The position numbers and the translations under genes are program-made. The notes below the pieces were generated by a model. It did no database searches, was not told where the DNA came from, and was given only the letters and a program-made list of their open reading frames with translations. Shown here one piece after another: positions 29,331 to 41,639 of a stretch of DNA of 64,000 bases. Each line of letters begins with the position of its first letter. Positions within the stretch are counted from its first letter, which is position 1. The DNA lies in NCBI GenBank assembly GCA_004352715.1, contig SCFE01000068.1:1725944-1789943 (forward strand), in the 5' to 3' direction. Source of the stretch: Hofstenia miamia. Taxonomy: Eukaryota > Xenacoelomorpha > Acoela.

Positions 29331-31060
29331 ATTTCAGTGCATAACTATTTTCACATTCCAGAGAACTGAAGCTCCCTACGTTATCGACAACGTAATGAAA
29401 TTTCCCACTTTTTTAGCCAGTGCAAATCAGTATTGTCAATTTGAAGGGTGAAGTTGTTTTCTCCAATGAGGAAGTGGTGGAACGTTCTTAAGAATTCGAT
29501 TAGAGCTAACATTTCGAGATTGGCAGACCCGTAGATTCTTTCACTAGCACGAAGCTTTGCAGAAAACTATTGGATAGGTTTTCCTTTCCATCTTGCATCC
29601 GGCTGAGTGTAGAGCAGATCCCGACTGTACTGACGTTAGTTTTCAGTATGTAGTGACCTCCAGGTATGGGTGTGTTTAATGTTTTAATCAATTTTACTTC
29701 ATTTTTGATGTTGCTGAGTTCATCTTGTTGTTTCCAACTTTATAGGAAATCATTTTAACCTTTTTTGAAGTTTATACATGTTGTAAGTTTCTTCTGCAAG
29801 TTGAGGAATGAGCATGTGATAGTAATTTAGAAAACCTAGTATTCTTTATGGTTTTTTTTGTTTCCAGCCTGAATATTTCGTCCTAAGAAAGAGGCTTTTG
29901 CTGAGCTTTGTATAGTAATGGTAATATTCAATTTAGTTTTTGACAGTGATCTTTACAGTGCTCCTGGCTAATAGAAATTCGTCGATATATGCTGTGATTC
30001 TAGGTTTTAGCTACTCTTTATTACTGAGTAAGATTTTCCTCACATATTGCTGGAATGTTGCTGGTGCATTGCAGAGACTGAACGCTATATATATAGCGAT
30101 TCAAAAAGACCATAAGGTGTTATAAATCTGATTCTTGCATAGAGACCTGCCAGTATGCCTTGCATACATGTTGAAAAGAATTTGAACTGCAAAGAGTGGT
30201 TTTTATATTGTAAGACAAATTTCTCTTTGTACTTTTGAGTTTTTCTCTAGACTGAGTTGAATTTTGACGCATTTATTAATGAGAGTCTGCAGTGAATCAT
30301 CAATGTTGCAACTATTTTCAAAGTGTTTTATGAATTGGTGCGACATTCCAGCATACATAAAAGAGTATAGATCTTGTTTGTAGTATTGACCTTCTTCCAC
30401 CGAGAGTTTTAGTAAGAGAAGTGATCCAAAAAGGATACTCTAAAATTGAGTGAACTAAATCGTTAACTAGAGCCAAGCTACGTGCTTGTTACCGCACAAA
30501 TACAATTATTCAGCACATTTTGGAAATTGTTAGCGGGGTATATCACTCAGTATTGTACTCCGAAGGCAAAGAGTGCTTAATTTCCTTATAATTAAGGCAT
30601 TAATTCACGCAATTGTTAACGCTATTTTAGAGTATCATTTTTGGATCACTTCCCTAAGTGATCTACTTTCAGGATATAATTGGTAATGTCTTTATCATCC
30701 ATCACTTTTATGTCATAGGGGAGCATCTAATATTGTTTGCGAGTATTTTCATTGTTGAAGTTTTTATATATTTCTTTGGTTAATGAAATGTAATCCTTTT
30801 TGTCCTTAGGATCAAGTGTCATACGCACAACTAAGGCTTTATCTTTTAAGTAAAGAGTTAGTTGTGCACAGCCGTTTTCCTTTGTTCCAAATAGGTGCAA
30901 TATAAATATTTCAAAAATAATTCACCATTCAGCAAAAGTTTGCGTTGTTCAAGTTAGTTACGTGTAAAGTATTGTGGCTATTTTGATAATTTAATATCTG
31001 TAGTCATGAAAGCATTAGGTAACATAGACTTACTTTTATTTAATCTATTTTCAAATGCAT
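29330..31060 (-). pseudogene. Ty3-like LTR retrotransposon relic (gag, RT, RNase H)
   Basis: Minus strand, from the high end: a gag-like stretch near 30910-30660 (CAQLTLYLKDKALVVRMTL, KEIYKNFNN), interrupted by a MITE and continuing at 30400-30203 (SFMYAGMSHQFIKHFENSC). It then passes directly to RT pieces (ARIRFITPYGLFES, a 'SLCNAPATFQQYV'-type block, AYIDEFLLA where YIDD has become YIDE). The RNase H segment at 29690-29350 follows (GGHYILKT, STVGICSTLS, ANLEMLALIEFLRTFHHFL, NTDLHWL). Protease and much of RT are missing. No LTRs were seen. Confidence 0.7.
30413..30658. mobile_element. MITE inside the Ty3-like gag, 4-bp TAAG duplication
   Basis: Inverted ends AGAAGTGATCCAAAAAGGAT (30417 onward) and the reverse complement of GGATCACTTCCC (to 30654) continue pairing for about 27 bp (GATACTCTAAAAT). 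They are flanked by TAAG at 30413-30416 and 30655-30658. No coding frame. The superfamily is not certain. Confidence 0.7.
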
Positions 31061-31303
31061 GTTCAGAGTAAGCTCTTCACTAGTCCGAGAAATATGCCGC
31101 GTTCCAAGAGGTGTAAAAGTGGGATACGTTTTTCATTTGGGTGATTGACTTAGTGAGGGTCGAGGTGACAAGTGTTTCAAACGTGTTATTGTAGGATCAA
31201 TATTGGTTGTTAACGAGCTTTGGAAATGTTAAATAATGGCATTGGTATAGTTTTTCAATTCAGTTATTTGGTCAGAAAAGTAGGATTATAAATTACTAAT
31301 TTA

Positions 31304-32581
31304 CCCTAGAACGATTGAATAGGTCAATTGACCTAAATTGATTATATCTTTTCGAATTATATTTAAGGAATTTGGGGATTTTTTCTAATTTTTCGTTACT
31401 TTTACTATGCTTACCAAACAAATGTAATTCTCTGAAAATTTTCATTAAAGTGGAATTTCCTTTGCCAGAAAATCTAAATATACCTAGAAAGACTGAGTAG
31501 GTCAATTGACCAATGAGCACTTTAAGTGGGAAATAATGCATTTCACACATCAATGTAATGATAATTTTCAATTATAATTATTAACTAGACAATTTTCAAT
31601 ATAAATCCCAGTCGATGTTTCTCTTATATTTGCATAAGGTAACTCCTGCAAATATACTTGTTACAAATCACAAAGCAATTACAGGTATTATTTAAGATAT
31701 AAAGACGACAATGGGTGTGGTTCTTCACAGGCAGTATATTAGTATTTGATGTATAACTTTGAGCAATATAATATTTTGGCTTTCGTCATATTAGTTATCT
31801 TGGTGAGCATAAATTTAAATATGTAAAATCATTGTCTCTATTCTATTACTACATGCAATATTTATCTCTGCTAATTATGTATACATTCAAACAAAGAATG
31901 TCAACCAAATTGAAAAACACTTCCAAGAACCATCAAAGTGAGGCTACTTACATTCTTACATTGAGAATCATCTTAATATTTTGTCAGCAATATCCACATT
32001 TTTGGTGGAATTATAATAATATATTACTAGAGAACTTTTTTGAATCGTTTTATATATATATATATACAAGCAATAACTTATCATAATATTCACTAGTAAT
32101 AGTAATAGTATTATCAAATACATCATCATTATTGAAAAAGTGTCTGAATCACTTGAGAATTGCACAATATTTAATTCTATACTTCAAATGACATCACAAT
32201 CTTCAGTACTGTCTACCATTTTGAAATTGAAACAGTTTTACAACTGCTCACAATAAAGATTTTCCGTATGTTTTCTTTGAAATTGAAGCATCTTAAAGCA
32301 TTTGTTTGGACAATAAAATAAAAAATGTATACATATTGTCTTTATTTCAAACTAACCCTATCCCATCATATGCGTAAAATTGCACATATTAGTTTCCCGC
32401 AATATATATTAAGAATTGTTATAGAAACACTTAAAACATGACTACGTAAAAGCATTGGTATTACAAATCTATAATTAATGTCTTTGAAGTATATGCATTG
32501 TAAATCTTAAATATTTATAGAGATGGATCAATTGACCTATTCAGGCTTTGAAGGTATATTCAAATTTCAGTCTTTCTAGGG
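31304..32581 (-). mobile_element. Non-autonomous piggyBac element
   Basis: Both ends carry the piggyBac-type terminus: CCCTAGAACGATTGAA at 31304, and the reverse complement CCCTAGAAAGACTGAA ending at 32581. They are followed on the right by TTAA (32582-32585) and preceded on the left by TTTA, a one-base variant of the TTAA target. The motif CTAGAA(A/C)GA(C/T)TGA plus TAGGTCAATTGACC also occurs internally near 31483. A transposase scrap on the minus strand around 32020-31840 (YNSTKNVDIADKILR, matching 'Y...TKgGVD..D') shows the parent family. Confidence 0.85.
31690..32165 (-). pseudogene. piggyBac transposase scrap
   Basis: The acidic Ser/Asp run QFSSDSDTF and then STKNVDIADKILR with a degraded aromatic block downstream resemble the N-terminal acidic region and the C-terminal 'TKgGVDtlD' helix of piggyBac transposases, with everything between deleted. 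A (TA)n tract separates them. Confidence 0.55.
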
Positions 32582-32851
32582 TTAATTAACTTGTTTTAAT
32601 AGTCTGTTTTCCATTTATTTGAGTGCATTATAACTGATTGGTTTCAGAGAAATTGTGGTTACTTAAGCCATCTGAGCTTCTAATTATCTAACCTTTCAGA
32701 GAGTTCCATAATAATTGTTATTAGTTGGCCTTTAGTTTTAGATTTTAAGCTAGAGAGTGACATCGGTCTTTCAGTAGACATTTTCATAAAAATAGTTCAA
32801 ATAGTGAGAGAAAGAACAAGAGTAGTATTTAGAGAAGCTTGTAAGTACCAT

Positions 32852-33915
32852 AATCTGGATATGTGCAATTTATATAGTTGGCGGAAGGCAGTATTGAGGC
32901 AAACATTGCAGTGATTCTAACTTTTTGGAGTGTTTGAGAATCATAATTAAAGACATAGTAACATTATCTCTCTTCTTTTTTAAAGAATTAGTATGAACAG
33001 ATTTCTTCAAAAGAGAAAAGATTTCTTCTTTAGATCCATGTAATGTTCTGAGGTCAGCAACTTAAACTCTTTGAACTTTTTATAAGAAGTAAATAAAAAA
33101 ATAGTAAAAATAAATTTCTTCTATGTTTTCCTTTAATAACCCTCTGCAGTCGTTACCACAGACAATGTGAACTTTAATGTGAAAATAGAGAAATAATTTA
33201 ACCATCTTCTGTTGTTATTTTTGGACCAAAACAGCAATAGTTCCTTAATAGAGAGATCACCTAAATCCAGGATTGGTGAATGTACACTATCCTAAACACT
33301 GGATACTCGCACTGGATAAAATTGAGTTTGTATCCAGCGCATTTTGCCATTGTATCCAACGAATTTTGATCTCTGTAGGTAAGAGATAAAGTATTTTACC
33401 AATCTAATAACATACCTGTCTTAAGCTGTCCTGATAGAAGCTTCTCTTGTGATTGATCACACCATTGTGTTTTCTTATAAAAAAATTGAAAAAAGCATCT
33501 ACCCATATACGTGCATTGGATAACTGTTTAGCAAGCATAATGTGTATAGAGAATGTTAACGCTAAAAACTTGACACTTTGTGGATATTAGCGGAAAGATC
33601 GTCACTAATATCATATCAAATTTCAAAGAAATCAAATAAAGGTTTTTGCGTACTTAAAGGCACACCTTTAGCAAATACCCTAACAGTCAGTAGGCGAAAT
33701 TAGGCATATATATTACATAATATATTTTGAAGTTTTAGAGCTAAATCCCGGAAATTTTGAATATGCATGTAAACGTATGAAATTTATTCATATGCAACGT
33801 TCCAAATAAATTGTTATTTTATTTAACCAAATTCCTACATGTGGTATGAAATATTGCCAAATATGTCTAAAATTTAGTGCTTTATATTTTTGCACTTTTT
33901 TACACTATATAATCA
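32852..33915. repeat. Haplotype-like duplicated block, copy A
   Basis: Matches 35195-36258 over 1064 bp with almost no differences (for example GTGATTGATC versus GTGGATGATC). The second copy begins directly after the single N at 35194, so the pair is probably two haplotype contigs placed in tandem. Confidence 0.9.
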
Positions 33916-35193
33916 TATTTAGGCGGACACCGGACACCGGACACTCTGTTCTAATCGAATATTGCTCCATTTGTTATACCACCAACTGCTTTAAAGAGTA
34001 GCAAAACACGACTTTTCTTCTTTTCTGAAAACGGACACAATAAACTTTGAAAATTCTGAAAATGACTTTTCAAAAGATATGACGACTTTTCAGACTTGCA
34101 AATGTTTTATTCTTTGAAAATTGGTATTATAATTTTTTCTGCAAATCATTCAGCTCCCATTTTTTCATTTCTTTTGTTTTATTGAAAAAAGAAAAAAAAT
34201 TGAGTTACTGTGTTTCAGAAAATTATTGAAAGTTAAACTTCCTTTTCTTTCTTCATGTCGGCTAAAATATTGGATTGAACTAGATGAAGTTATAAATCTT
34301 TTAAGAGGAAATCACTCAGCTACAGATCAAAATATTTCTCAACATAAAAAACGTGAAGAATTTTTACTACGACAAATTCGTCTTTTAAGCTCAAGTTATG
34401 ATGATAACCATGGAGAATACTACTACATAGAAGACACTATTTTTTGCTTTGGAATTTATTCAATTATGAATATATTCATAAATATTTAGTTATTCCTAGT
34501 ATTAGACATCTGCAAAAACTGACTTCCACTTTGTCTAAAATGGACTCCAGGGCTCTTTTACAATCTGTAGATGATAATTTACCAAGTAGATCACATGCAT
34601 GCTTTTTAAATGTCAATGAAGTTTATGTTACTGGTAAATTAGAATATCAAGGTGGAAATATCTTTGCTATGCGTTAGATCAACCCTCTGAACTGGCTACA
34701 ACTGTTTTCGCTGTTGTAAAAAAGTTTATTTTCAATTCAAACTATTACAAATAAGATCGCTCAACTCTACATTTATCTTACCAGTAATCTATGATATTTG
34801 TGACTTGCTAGAAGATATGAACGTGGATATGCTCGGAATCATTTCAGATAATAATCAATCCGTATTTGGAGACTTTCAGATGTCCACTGATTTCCCATGG
34901 TTTGGTCGCCATCCCTTGGTCAATGTCGATCGATCTTTTTTTGGTTAATGATCTTACTCATTTGATCAAATCAATTTGTAATTGTTGGTTCACAGAGAAA
35001 ATGAAGCAACTTAATTTTTATGACGTTATGTCACAAAGTGTTTTAATGATGAGGTGGTTAGAAAAGTTGAATGGAAGCCTATTAGTCTTTTTTTCCAACA
35101 TGACAAAAAAATTTTTGTAAAAAATCTTCACTCTTACAAGTTCTTCAGCTGCGCCGTCAAAGATTGAAAGACAAAAAATTATATATATATATA
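33916..35193 (+). pseudogene. P-element/THAP9-like transposase fragment, copy A
   Basis: After TTTAGGCGG and repeated GGACACC units, frames give KVKLPFLSSCRLKYWI (34226), LFNYEYIHKYLVIPSIRHLQ with LTSTLSKM (34460-34560), LPVIYDICDLLEDM, IISDNNQSVFGDF (catalytic-type Asp) and VNDLTHLIKSICNCWFTEKM. The set matches THAP9/P-element transposases, where the 'D..HL.K.irN.w' block follows the second acidic residue. The N-terminal THAP was not found. Stops and frame changes make it inactive. The stretch at 33916-34790 is repeated at 36993-37860. Confidence 0.75.
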
Positions 35194-35194
35194 N

Positions 35195-36258
35195 AATCTG
35201 GATATGTGCAATTTATATAGTTGGCGGAAGGCAGTATTGAGGCAAACATTGCAGTGATTCTAACTTTTTGGAGTGTTTGAGAATCATAATTAAAGACATA
35301 GTAACATTATCTCTCTTCTTTTTTAAAGAATTAGTATGAACAGATTTCTTCAAAAGAGAAAAGATTTCTTCTTTAGATCCATGTAATGTTCTGAGGTCAG
35401 CAACTTAAACTCTTTGAACTTTTTATAAGAAGTAAATAAAAAAATAGTAAAAATAAATTTCTTCTATGTTTTCCTTTAATAACCCTCTGCAGTCGTTACC
35501 ACAGACAATGTGAACTTTAATGTGAAAATAGAGAAATAATTTAACCATCTTCTGTTGTTATTTTTGGACCAAAACAGCAATAGTTCCTTAATAGAGAGAT
35601 CACCTAAATCCAGGATTGGTGAATGTACACTATCCTAAACACTGGATACTCGCACTGGATAAAATTGAGTTTGTATCCAGCGCATTTTGCCATTGTATCC
35701 AACGAATTTTGATCTCTGTAGGTAAGAGATAAAGTATTTTACCAATCTAATAACATACCTGTCTTAAGCTGTCCTGATAGAAGCTTCTCTTGTGGATGAT
35801 CACACCATTGTGTTTTCTTATAAAAAAATTGAAAAAAGCATCTACCCATATACGTGCATTGGATAACTGTTTAGCAAGCATAATGTGTATAGAGAATGTT
35901 AACGCTAAAAACTTGACACTTTGTGGATATTAGCGGAAAGATCGTCACTAATATCATATCAAATTTCAAAGAAATCAAATAAAGGTTTTTGCGTACTTAA
36001 AGGCACACCTTTAGCAAATACCCTAACAGTCAGTAGGCGAAATTAGGCATATATATTACATAATATATTTTGAAGTTTTAGAGCTAAATCCCGGAAATTT
36101 TGAATATGCATGTAAACGTATGAAATTTATTCATATGCAACGTTCCAAATAAATTGTTATTTTATTTAACCAAATTCCTACATGTGGTATGAAATATTGC
36201 CAAATATGTCTAAAATTTAGTGCTTTATATTTTTGCACTTTTTTACACTATATAATCA
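35195..36258. repeat. Haplotype-like duplicated block, copy B
   Basis: Copy of 32852-33915, starting right after N35194. Confidence 0.9.
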
Positions 36259-36351
36259 AGATTCTGTATATTTCAATTATTTTTCTTACATTATTTGAAA
36301 AAATGTATCCAGCGCATGTAGATAAACTAAAAAGTGTATCCAGCGCGAGTA
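35647..36351. mobile_element. Candidate 705-bp element with TACTCGC termini
   Basis: TACTCGCACTGGATA at 35647 pairs in inverted orientation with TATCCAGCGCGAGTA at 36337-36351. Subterminal copies of GTATCCAGCGCAT lie inside both ends. No coding capacity. The right end is absent from copy A because that allele lacks 36259-36990. The family is not identified. Confidence 0.45.
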
Positions 36352-36369
36352 TTACTTTGATAATTAGAG

Positions 36370-36415
<46 letters not shown>

Positions 36416-36992
36416 ATGAACCGGAGAATTTCTCTAAAATATTTGAAGATATCTTTCCCGCTCATCTGCATCCCTAGGAAATGAAAACGTTTTCATATGC
36501 TTGTCTTTACTTTATTAGTTGGATTTCCATGATGCACTTACAAAGCATTTTACGCATACATAAAGAAAAAAATTATGTAAGTGCTCGCCCTCTAGCAATA
36601 GAAAACATCACGCTGTAATATTAAAACATCTAGCCAATACTGTAGGAGGGTGTAAAACTGGATATCATGAAACCCCTTCTGTTTTTCTATATTGTTTTCC
36701 CAAAGATCCAGAACGATTGCAATTCTGGCTGCGGAGCTTACCAAAAAAGTTGATGCTTCATAAATCACTTTAATTTTGGCAGTATATGCATTGCACTTCC
36801 CCATAGACGTATGATTGAAAAAAGTTCAAGGTTCGCTTAACATTAGATTAATTTAGTTTAACTAGTAAATTTTCTAGATTGTCTAATATTATATATATAT
36901 TGTTATTTTGAGATAACGTTTCAGTATTACTTTCACACTATTCATAGGTTTCAAAATGATTGAAACATTTACTTTTTTTATTCTACTCTTCA
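36259..36992. other. Insertion-deletion difference between the two contig copies
   Basis: About 730 bp present here but absent from copy A, where AATCA (33911-33915) joins TATTTAGGCGG directly. The motif TCA occurs at both edges. The segment contains the right terminus of the TACTCGC element and an (AT)n tract at 36371-36412. Confidence 0.8.
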
Positions 36993-37942
36993 TATTTAGG
37001 CGGACACCGGACACCGGACACTCTGTTCTAATCGAATATTGCTCCATTTGTTATACCACCAACTGCTTTAAAGAGTAGCAAAACACGACTTTTCTTCTTT
37101 TCTGAAAACGGACACAATAAACTTTGAAAATTCTGAAAATGACTTTTCAAAAGATATGACGACTTTTCAGACTTGCAAATGTTTTATTCTTTGAAAATTG
37201 GTATTATAATTTTTTCTGCAAATCATTCAGCTCCCATTTTTTCATTTCTTTTGTTTTATTGAAAAAAGAAAAAAAATTGAGTTACTGTGTTTCAGAAAAT
37301 TATTGAAAGTTAAACTTCCTTTTCTTTCTTCATGTCGGCTAAAATATTGGATTGAACTAGATGAAGTTATAAATCTTTTAAGAGGAAATCACTCAGCTAC
37401 AGATCAAAATATTTCTCAACATAAAAAACGTGAAGAATTTTTACTACGACAAATTCGTCTTTTAAGCTCAAGTTATGATGATAACCATGGAGAATACTAC
37501 TACATAGAAGACACTATTTTTTGCTTTGGAATTTATTCAATTATGAATATATTCGTAAATATTTAGTTATTTCTAGAATTAGACATCTGCAAAAACTGAC
37601 TTCCACTTTGTCTAAAATGGACTCCAGGGCTCTTTACAATCTGTAGATGATAATTTACCAAGTAGATCACATGCATGCTTTTTAAATTTCAATGAAGTTT
37701 ATGTTACTGGTAAATTAGAATATCAAGGTGGAAATATCTTTGCTATGCGTTAGATCAACCCTCTGAACTGGCTACAACTGTTTTCGCTGTTGTAAAAAAG
37801 GTTGTTTTCAATTCAAGGATATTCAAACTATTACAAATAAGATCGCTCAACACTACATTTAATTTAATTTAATTGCCCTCCCCTGAATTTTTTGCATTGA
37901 TTACTTCATGGGCTTTCTTTAGAGGTAGCCTATATATATATA
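36993..37942 (+). pseudogene. P-element/THAP9-like transposase fragment, copy B
   Basis: Repeats 33916-34790 with small differences: one T missing near 37635 and a GGATATTCAAA insertion near 37820. It diverges at about 37860 and runs into a gap. It holds the same N-terminal blocks (KVKLPFLSSCRLKYWI, IRHLQ) but not the catalytic part. Confidence 0.75.
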
Positions 37943-38618
37943 NNNNNNNNNNNNNNNNNNNNNNNNNNNNNNNNNNNNNNNNNNNNNNNNNNNNNNNNNN
38001 NNNNNNNNNNNNNNNNNNNNNNNNNNNNNNNNNNNNNNNNNNNNNNNNNNNNNNNNNNNNNNNNNNNNNNNNNNNNNNNNNNNNNNNNNNNNNNNNNNNN
38101 NNNNNNNNNNNNNNNNNNNNNNNNNNNNNNNNNNNNNNNNNNNNNNNNNNNNNNNNNNNNNNNNNNNNNNNNNNNNNNNNNNNNNNNNNNNNNNNNNNNN
38201 NNNNNNNNNNNNNNNNNNNNNNNNNNNNNNNNNNNNNNNNNNNNNNNNNNNNNNNNNNNNNNNNNNNNNNNNNNNNNNNNNNNNNNNNNNNNNNNNNNNN
38301 NNNNNNNNNNNNNNNNNNNNNNNNNNNNNNNNNNNNNNNNNNNNNNNNNNNNNNNNNNNNNNNNNNNNNNNNNNNNNNNNNNNNNNNNNNNNNNNNNNNN
38401 NNNNNNNNNNNNNNNNNNNNNNNNNNNNNNNNNNNNNNNNNNNNNNNNNNNNNNNNNNNNNNNNNNNNNNNNNNNNNNNNNNNNNNNNNNNNNNNNNNNN
38501 NNNNNNNNNNNNNNNNNNNNNNNNNNNNNNNNNNNNNNNNNNNNNNNNNNNNNNNNNNNNNNNNNNNNNNNNNNNNNNNNNNNNNNNNNNNNNNNNNNNN
38601 NNNNNNNNNNNNNNNNNN
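37943..38618. other. Assembly gap, 676 N
   Basis: N run beginning in a TA repeat. Confidence 0.95.
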
Positions 38619-40240
38619 GGGGGTGTGCTTAACCCATATTGGTACGGGCGCAACATTTTGTTACAAAACGATAAACTTTGGCTTCTCATTTGTGCACAAT
38701 ACAAAAAGGTAATTATTCCTTCAATGTATATTTACAATACCTAATTATCTTCTTTCATGACATGTTTTCAATTGCACTCCTCTTATTTTCCAAACAGGAT
38801 TACTAAATATTCCTTTAATGTACGGGTGTAACATTTTCTTACAATATTATATACTAGTAATATGCCAATGCATAAAACATTTTTATTTAGAGGCTTAGCA
38901 TTTGTTGCAAATAGTGATACAAATGATATTACATGTATTATATATAATAATGAAAACATAGAGCAATAACAATGAAATACCACTAAGTGACAATAAAATA
39001 CATTCTACTCCTATTGCAGAAAATTAAATAGGCGCTGATATGGATGATTTTTTACCAAATTATATTTATTAATCAGATTAAGAAATCTTATGTCATCCAC
39101 GTGATGATAAACTTTCTAAAAAGCTCTTTTAGGTTTCCAAAGATTTAACTGTGTTTTGCAGTTCGTAAGATTTGATAATTACTGAAAAAACCAGAGAGCT
39201 CCAAAGTGACAAATTAGCAGTAGTTTGATCTGTTTGGTAGTCTTTCAATAAATGTATTAGCTTTTTTATTTTCCATCTGATGCTCTCAGAGTAGATAAGC
39301 AGCTTTTTGATATTTGAAACATCAAAAAATAATGGTAAATTGAAGCTACAGAATAGACATATCTTTTGGTCTTATTGTCTTAAATTAGAAATTTTGTATT
39401 AACAAAATAATTATTAATTTCATTCACATAAATAGGCTTTTCTACATTGCATATCCTTAGTCTGATCAGGTGATAGAGGGCAGGGTTTTGACATATATAC
39501 TGAATATATCCAACCTTATGCAATTAATGCTCAAATGTCATAAGCTCACAAAATTAAAAATTATTTAAACAACAATTGTATTTATTTTACTAATTTTTTT
39601 ATTCTGTAGTTCTTTGAATTTTTTATATAAACTTCATTTTCTGAATTTTACTTTATTGTAACACAATGTTGCACGCTTACTAAATATGAATATGTAAATG
39701 ACCGTACCAATAAGGGCATGTATATTACGAATTTATGCAATTGAATGAAAAAACTTTAAGAAGAATTTTCCTAGTATAGTTGTTTTTCACAATAACTTGA
39801 TATAATTCGATTTATTGCAATATATAATGCGCCATTCGTCTCCCTAGATTTAAATTAAAATGAATTTCGTTTTTTTGTTAATTTAATCGAATTCTCTGTA
39901 GATTAAGTTATCCATATTGAAATCATCAACATTGAGCGTAAAAGGACTTATTAATTTTAAGAAAAAAGTTTGCTTTGGTTAGGATGATAAATTATATGAA
40001 AAAGTTATATATTGTCTATATTACAAATGCCTCAATTAATATGATAGTCTACTTTACTTACGGATACAGCATTTCGAATCTTTGTTCAACGGAAGTGCAT
40101 CCGTATACATATCTTTGAATTTAGACATATACATGTAGACATACTCTTCGCATTATCTCAAACTTAATACTAAGTAATTTAATTTTATGTGAAATTGATT
40201 TTTGTATTTATAATTTAAATTACCCAACTTTTTATGAGAA
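38619..40240. other. No gene seen
   Basis: AT-rich. Two phrases, TACGGGCGCAACATTTTGTTACAA (near 38642) and TACGGGTGTAACATTTTCTTACAA (near 38820), are near repeats about 180 bp apart, so part may be an old tandem or transposon end. No coding frame. Confidence 0.4.
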
Positions 40241-41626
40241 TTGCAAATCAACTGGTGGCTATGTTTCAAAATCACATGCATTGGCTAAGGTCCATAAAAC
40301 AGAAATACCACTTAGACCGATTGCTAGTTCTTGGGGCAGTATTAATAAGAAATTATCTGATAAATTAAATGCAATTTCGTCGAAACTACCAGAAGCAAAA
40401 ATCAATACGAATTCTAAGCAATTTTCCGATCATATAATGAAACAAGATAGTAAAAAGTTCATGGTATCATATGATATTAAAAGTTTGTATACTAATATTC
40501 CTCTAGAGAAATCAATAGATGTCGCAATAAAATTATTGAAGAACGAAGACATAATAATATATGATTTAGATTATGATACAACCAAGATCCTTTTATTATT
40601 AGCAACGAAAAATACGCTAATGGAATTCAAAGGAGATTTTTATCTACAGAAAGATGGATTAGCAATGGGAAATTCATTGAGCCCAACTTTAGCTAACATT
40701 TATCTTTTTTCAATTGAAGAACAATATGTTGAAAACCATATAGAGTTCAATAGACATATTTACTTTAGTTGACAATGAACAAAATGCAGATAAAATGTTA
40801 CCTAAGCGCAATTTAATCGATAATAACATCAAATTCTCAATGGAAGAAGAAGAAAATAACAATTTTAATTTCTTAAATGTTAAAATAATTAGGAACTGAA
40901 CATCATTTATAACTGGAATATACAAGAAACCATCAGATAACGGCCTCTTCCTTAATTTAATTCCAATTGTTCAAGATATTTGTAAATATCCTTAATTAAA
41001 GGATCAATACATAGGATATTCGATATTGCAAGCTCTTATGACAGCATACATCAAGAAATTATCAAATTGAAGGCAGACTTGAGAAAAAATGAATATCCAA
41101 GCAATGTTATTGATAAATATATATCAAAGAAGCAATTTCAGAAGTAGTCACGAATCACAAAGAAATAAAGTATTCAGAAAACTTTGAACATGTATTTAAA
41201 ATCCACTATCGAGGAATATATACAACAAATCTAATACATCAAATGAGAAAGATCGAATTAATTAAAGAAAAAGTAAGATTTGTTTACAAGATTCCCAAAC
41301 TTAATGCAAAGCTTGGTCTTAAATCAACAACTAGCATGTCCGATATATCGAATGTAATTTATAAGATTCAATGCACCTGTGGTGAGGATTATATCGGATA
41401 TTGTGGTCGGCAACTAAGCAGAAGAACAAAAGAACATGAAACTAATTCAACCATTTCAAAACATCTAAAAAATTGTGGACTAAGTTATGATGTAAAAATT
41501 TTAAAGAATACAGATGCAAAATATCTTAAAATCACTGAAAGCATTCTAATAAGATCATTTCAACCAAGTCTAAATACGAAAGAAGATTATATACATAAAC
41601 TATTGTTACCAATAATTAAGATTTAG
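40241..41626 (+). pseudogene. Penelope-like element: RT plus GIY-YIG endonuclease, broken
   Basis: The frame 40281-40772 reads LAKVHKTEIPLRPI, FMVSYDIKSLYTNIPL (catalytic Asp kept) and KDGLAMGNSLSPTLANIYL. Where the Y-x-D-D box should follow, a short deletion removes it and shifts the frame, and the next frame resumes IFTLVDNEQ and NNFNFLNVKI. After more breaks, 41243-41626 holds the endonuclease: YKIQCTCGEDYIGYCGRQLS with RRTKEH, and ITESILIRSFQPSLN carrying the catalytic Glu. The RT-GIY-YIG order is the Penelope hallmark. It is dead, but the endonuclease part is intact in frame. Confidence 0.85.
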
Positions 41627-41639
41627 TGAAATAAAATAT

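Noticed and set aside
31968-32165. Hydrophobic small protein with poly-Ile/Leu
   Set aside because: Arises from AT-rich repeats inside the piggyBac derivative; only its edges match transposase blocks.
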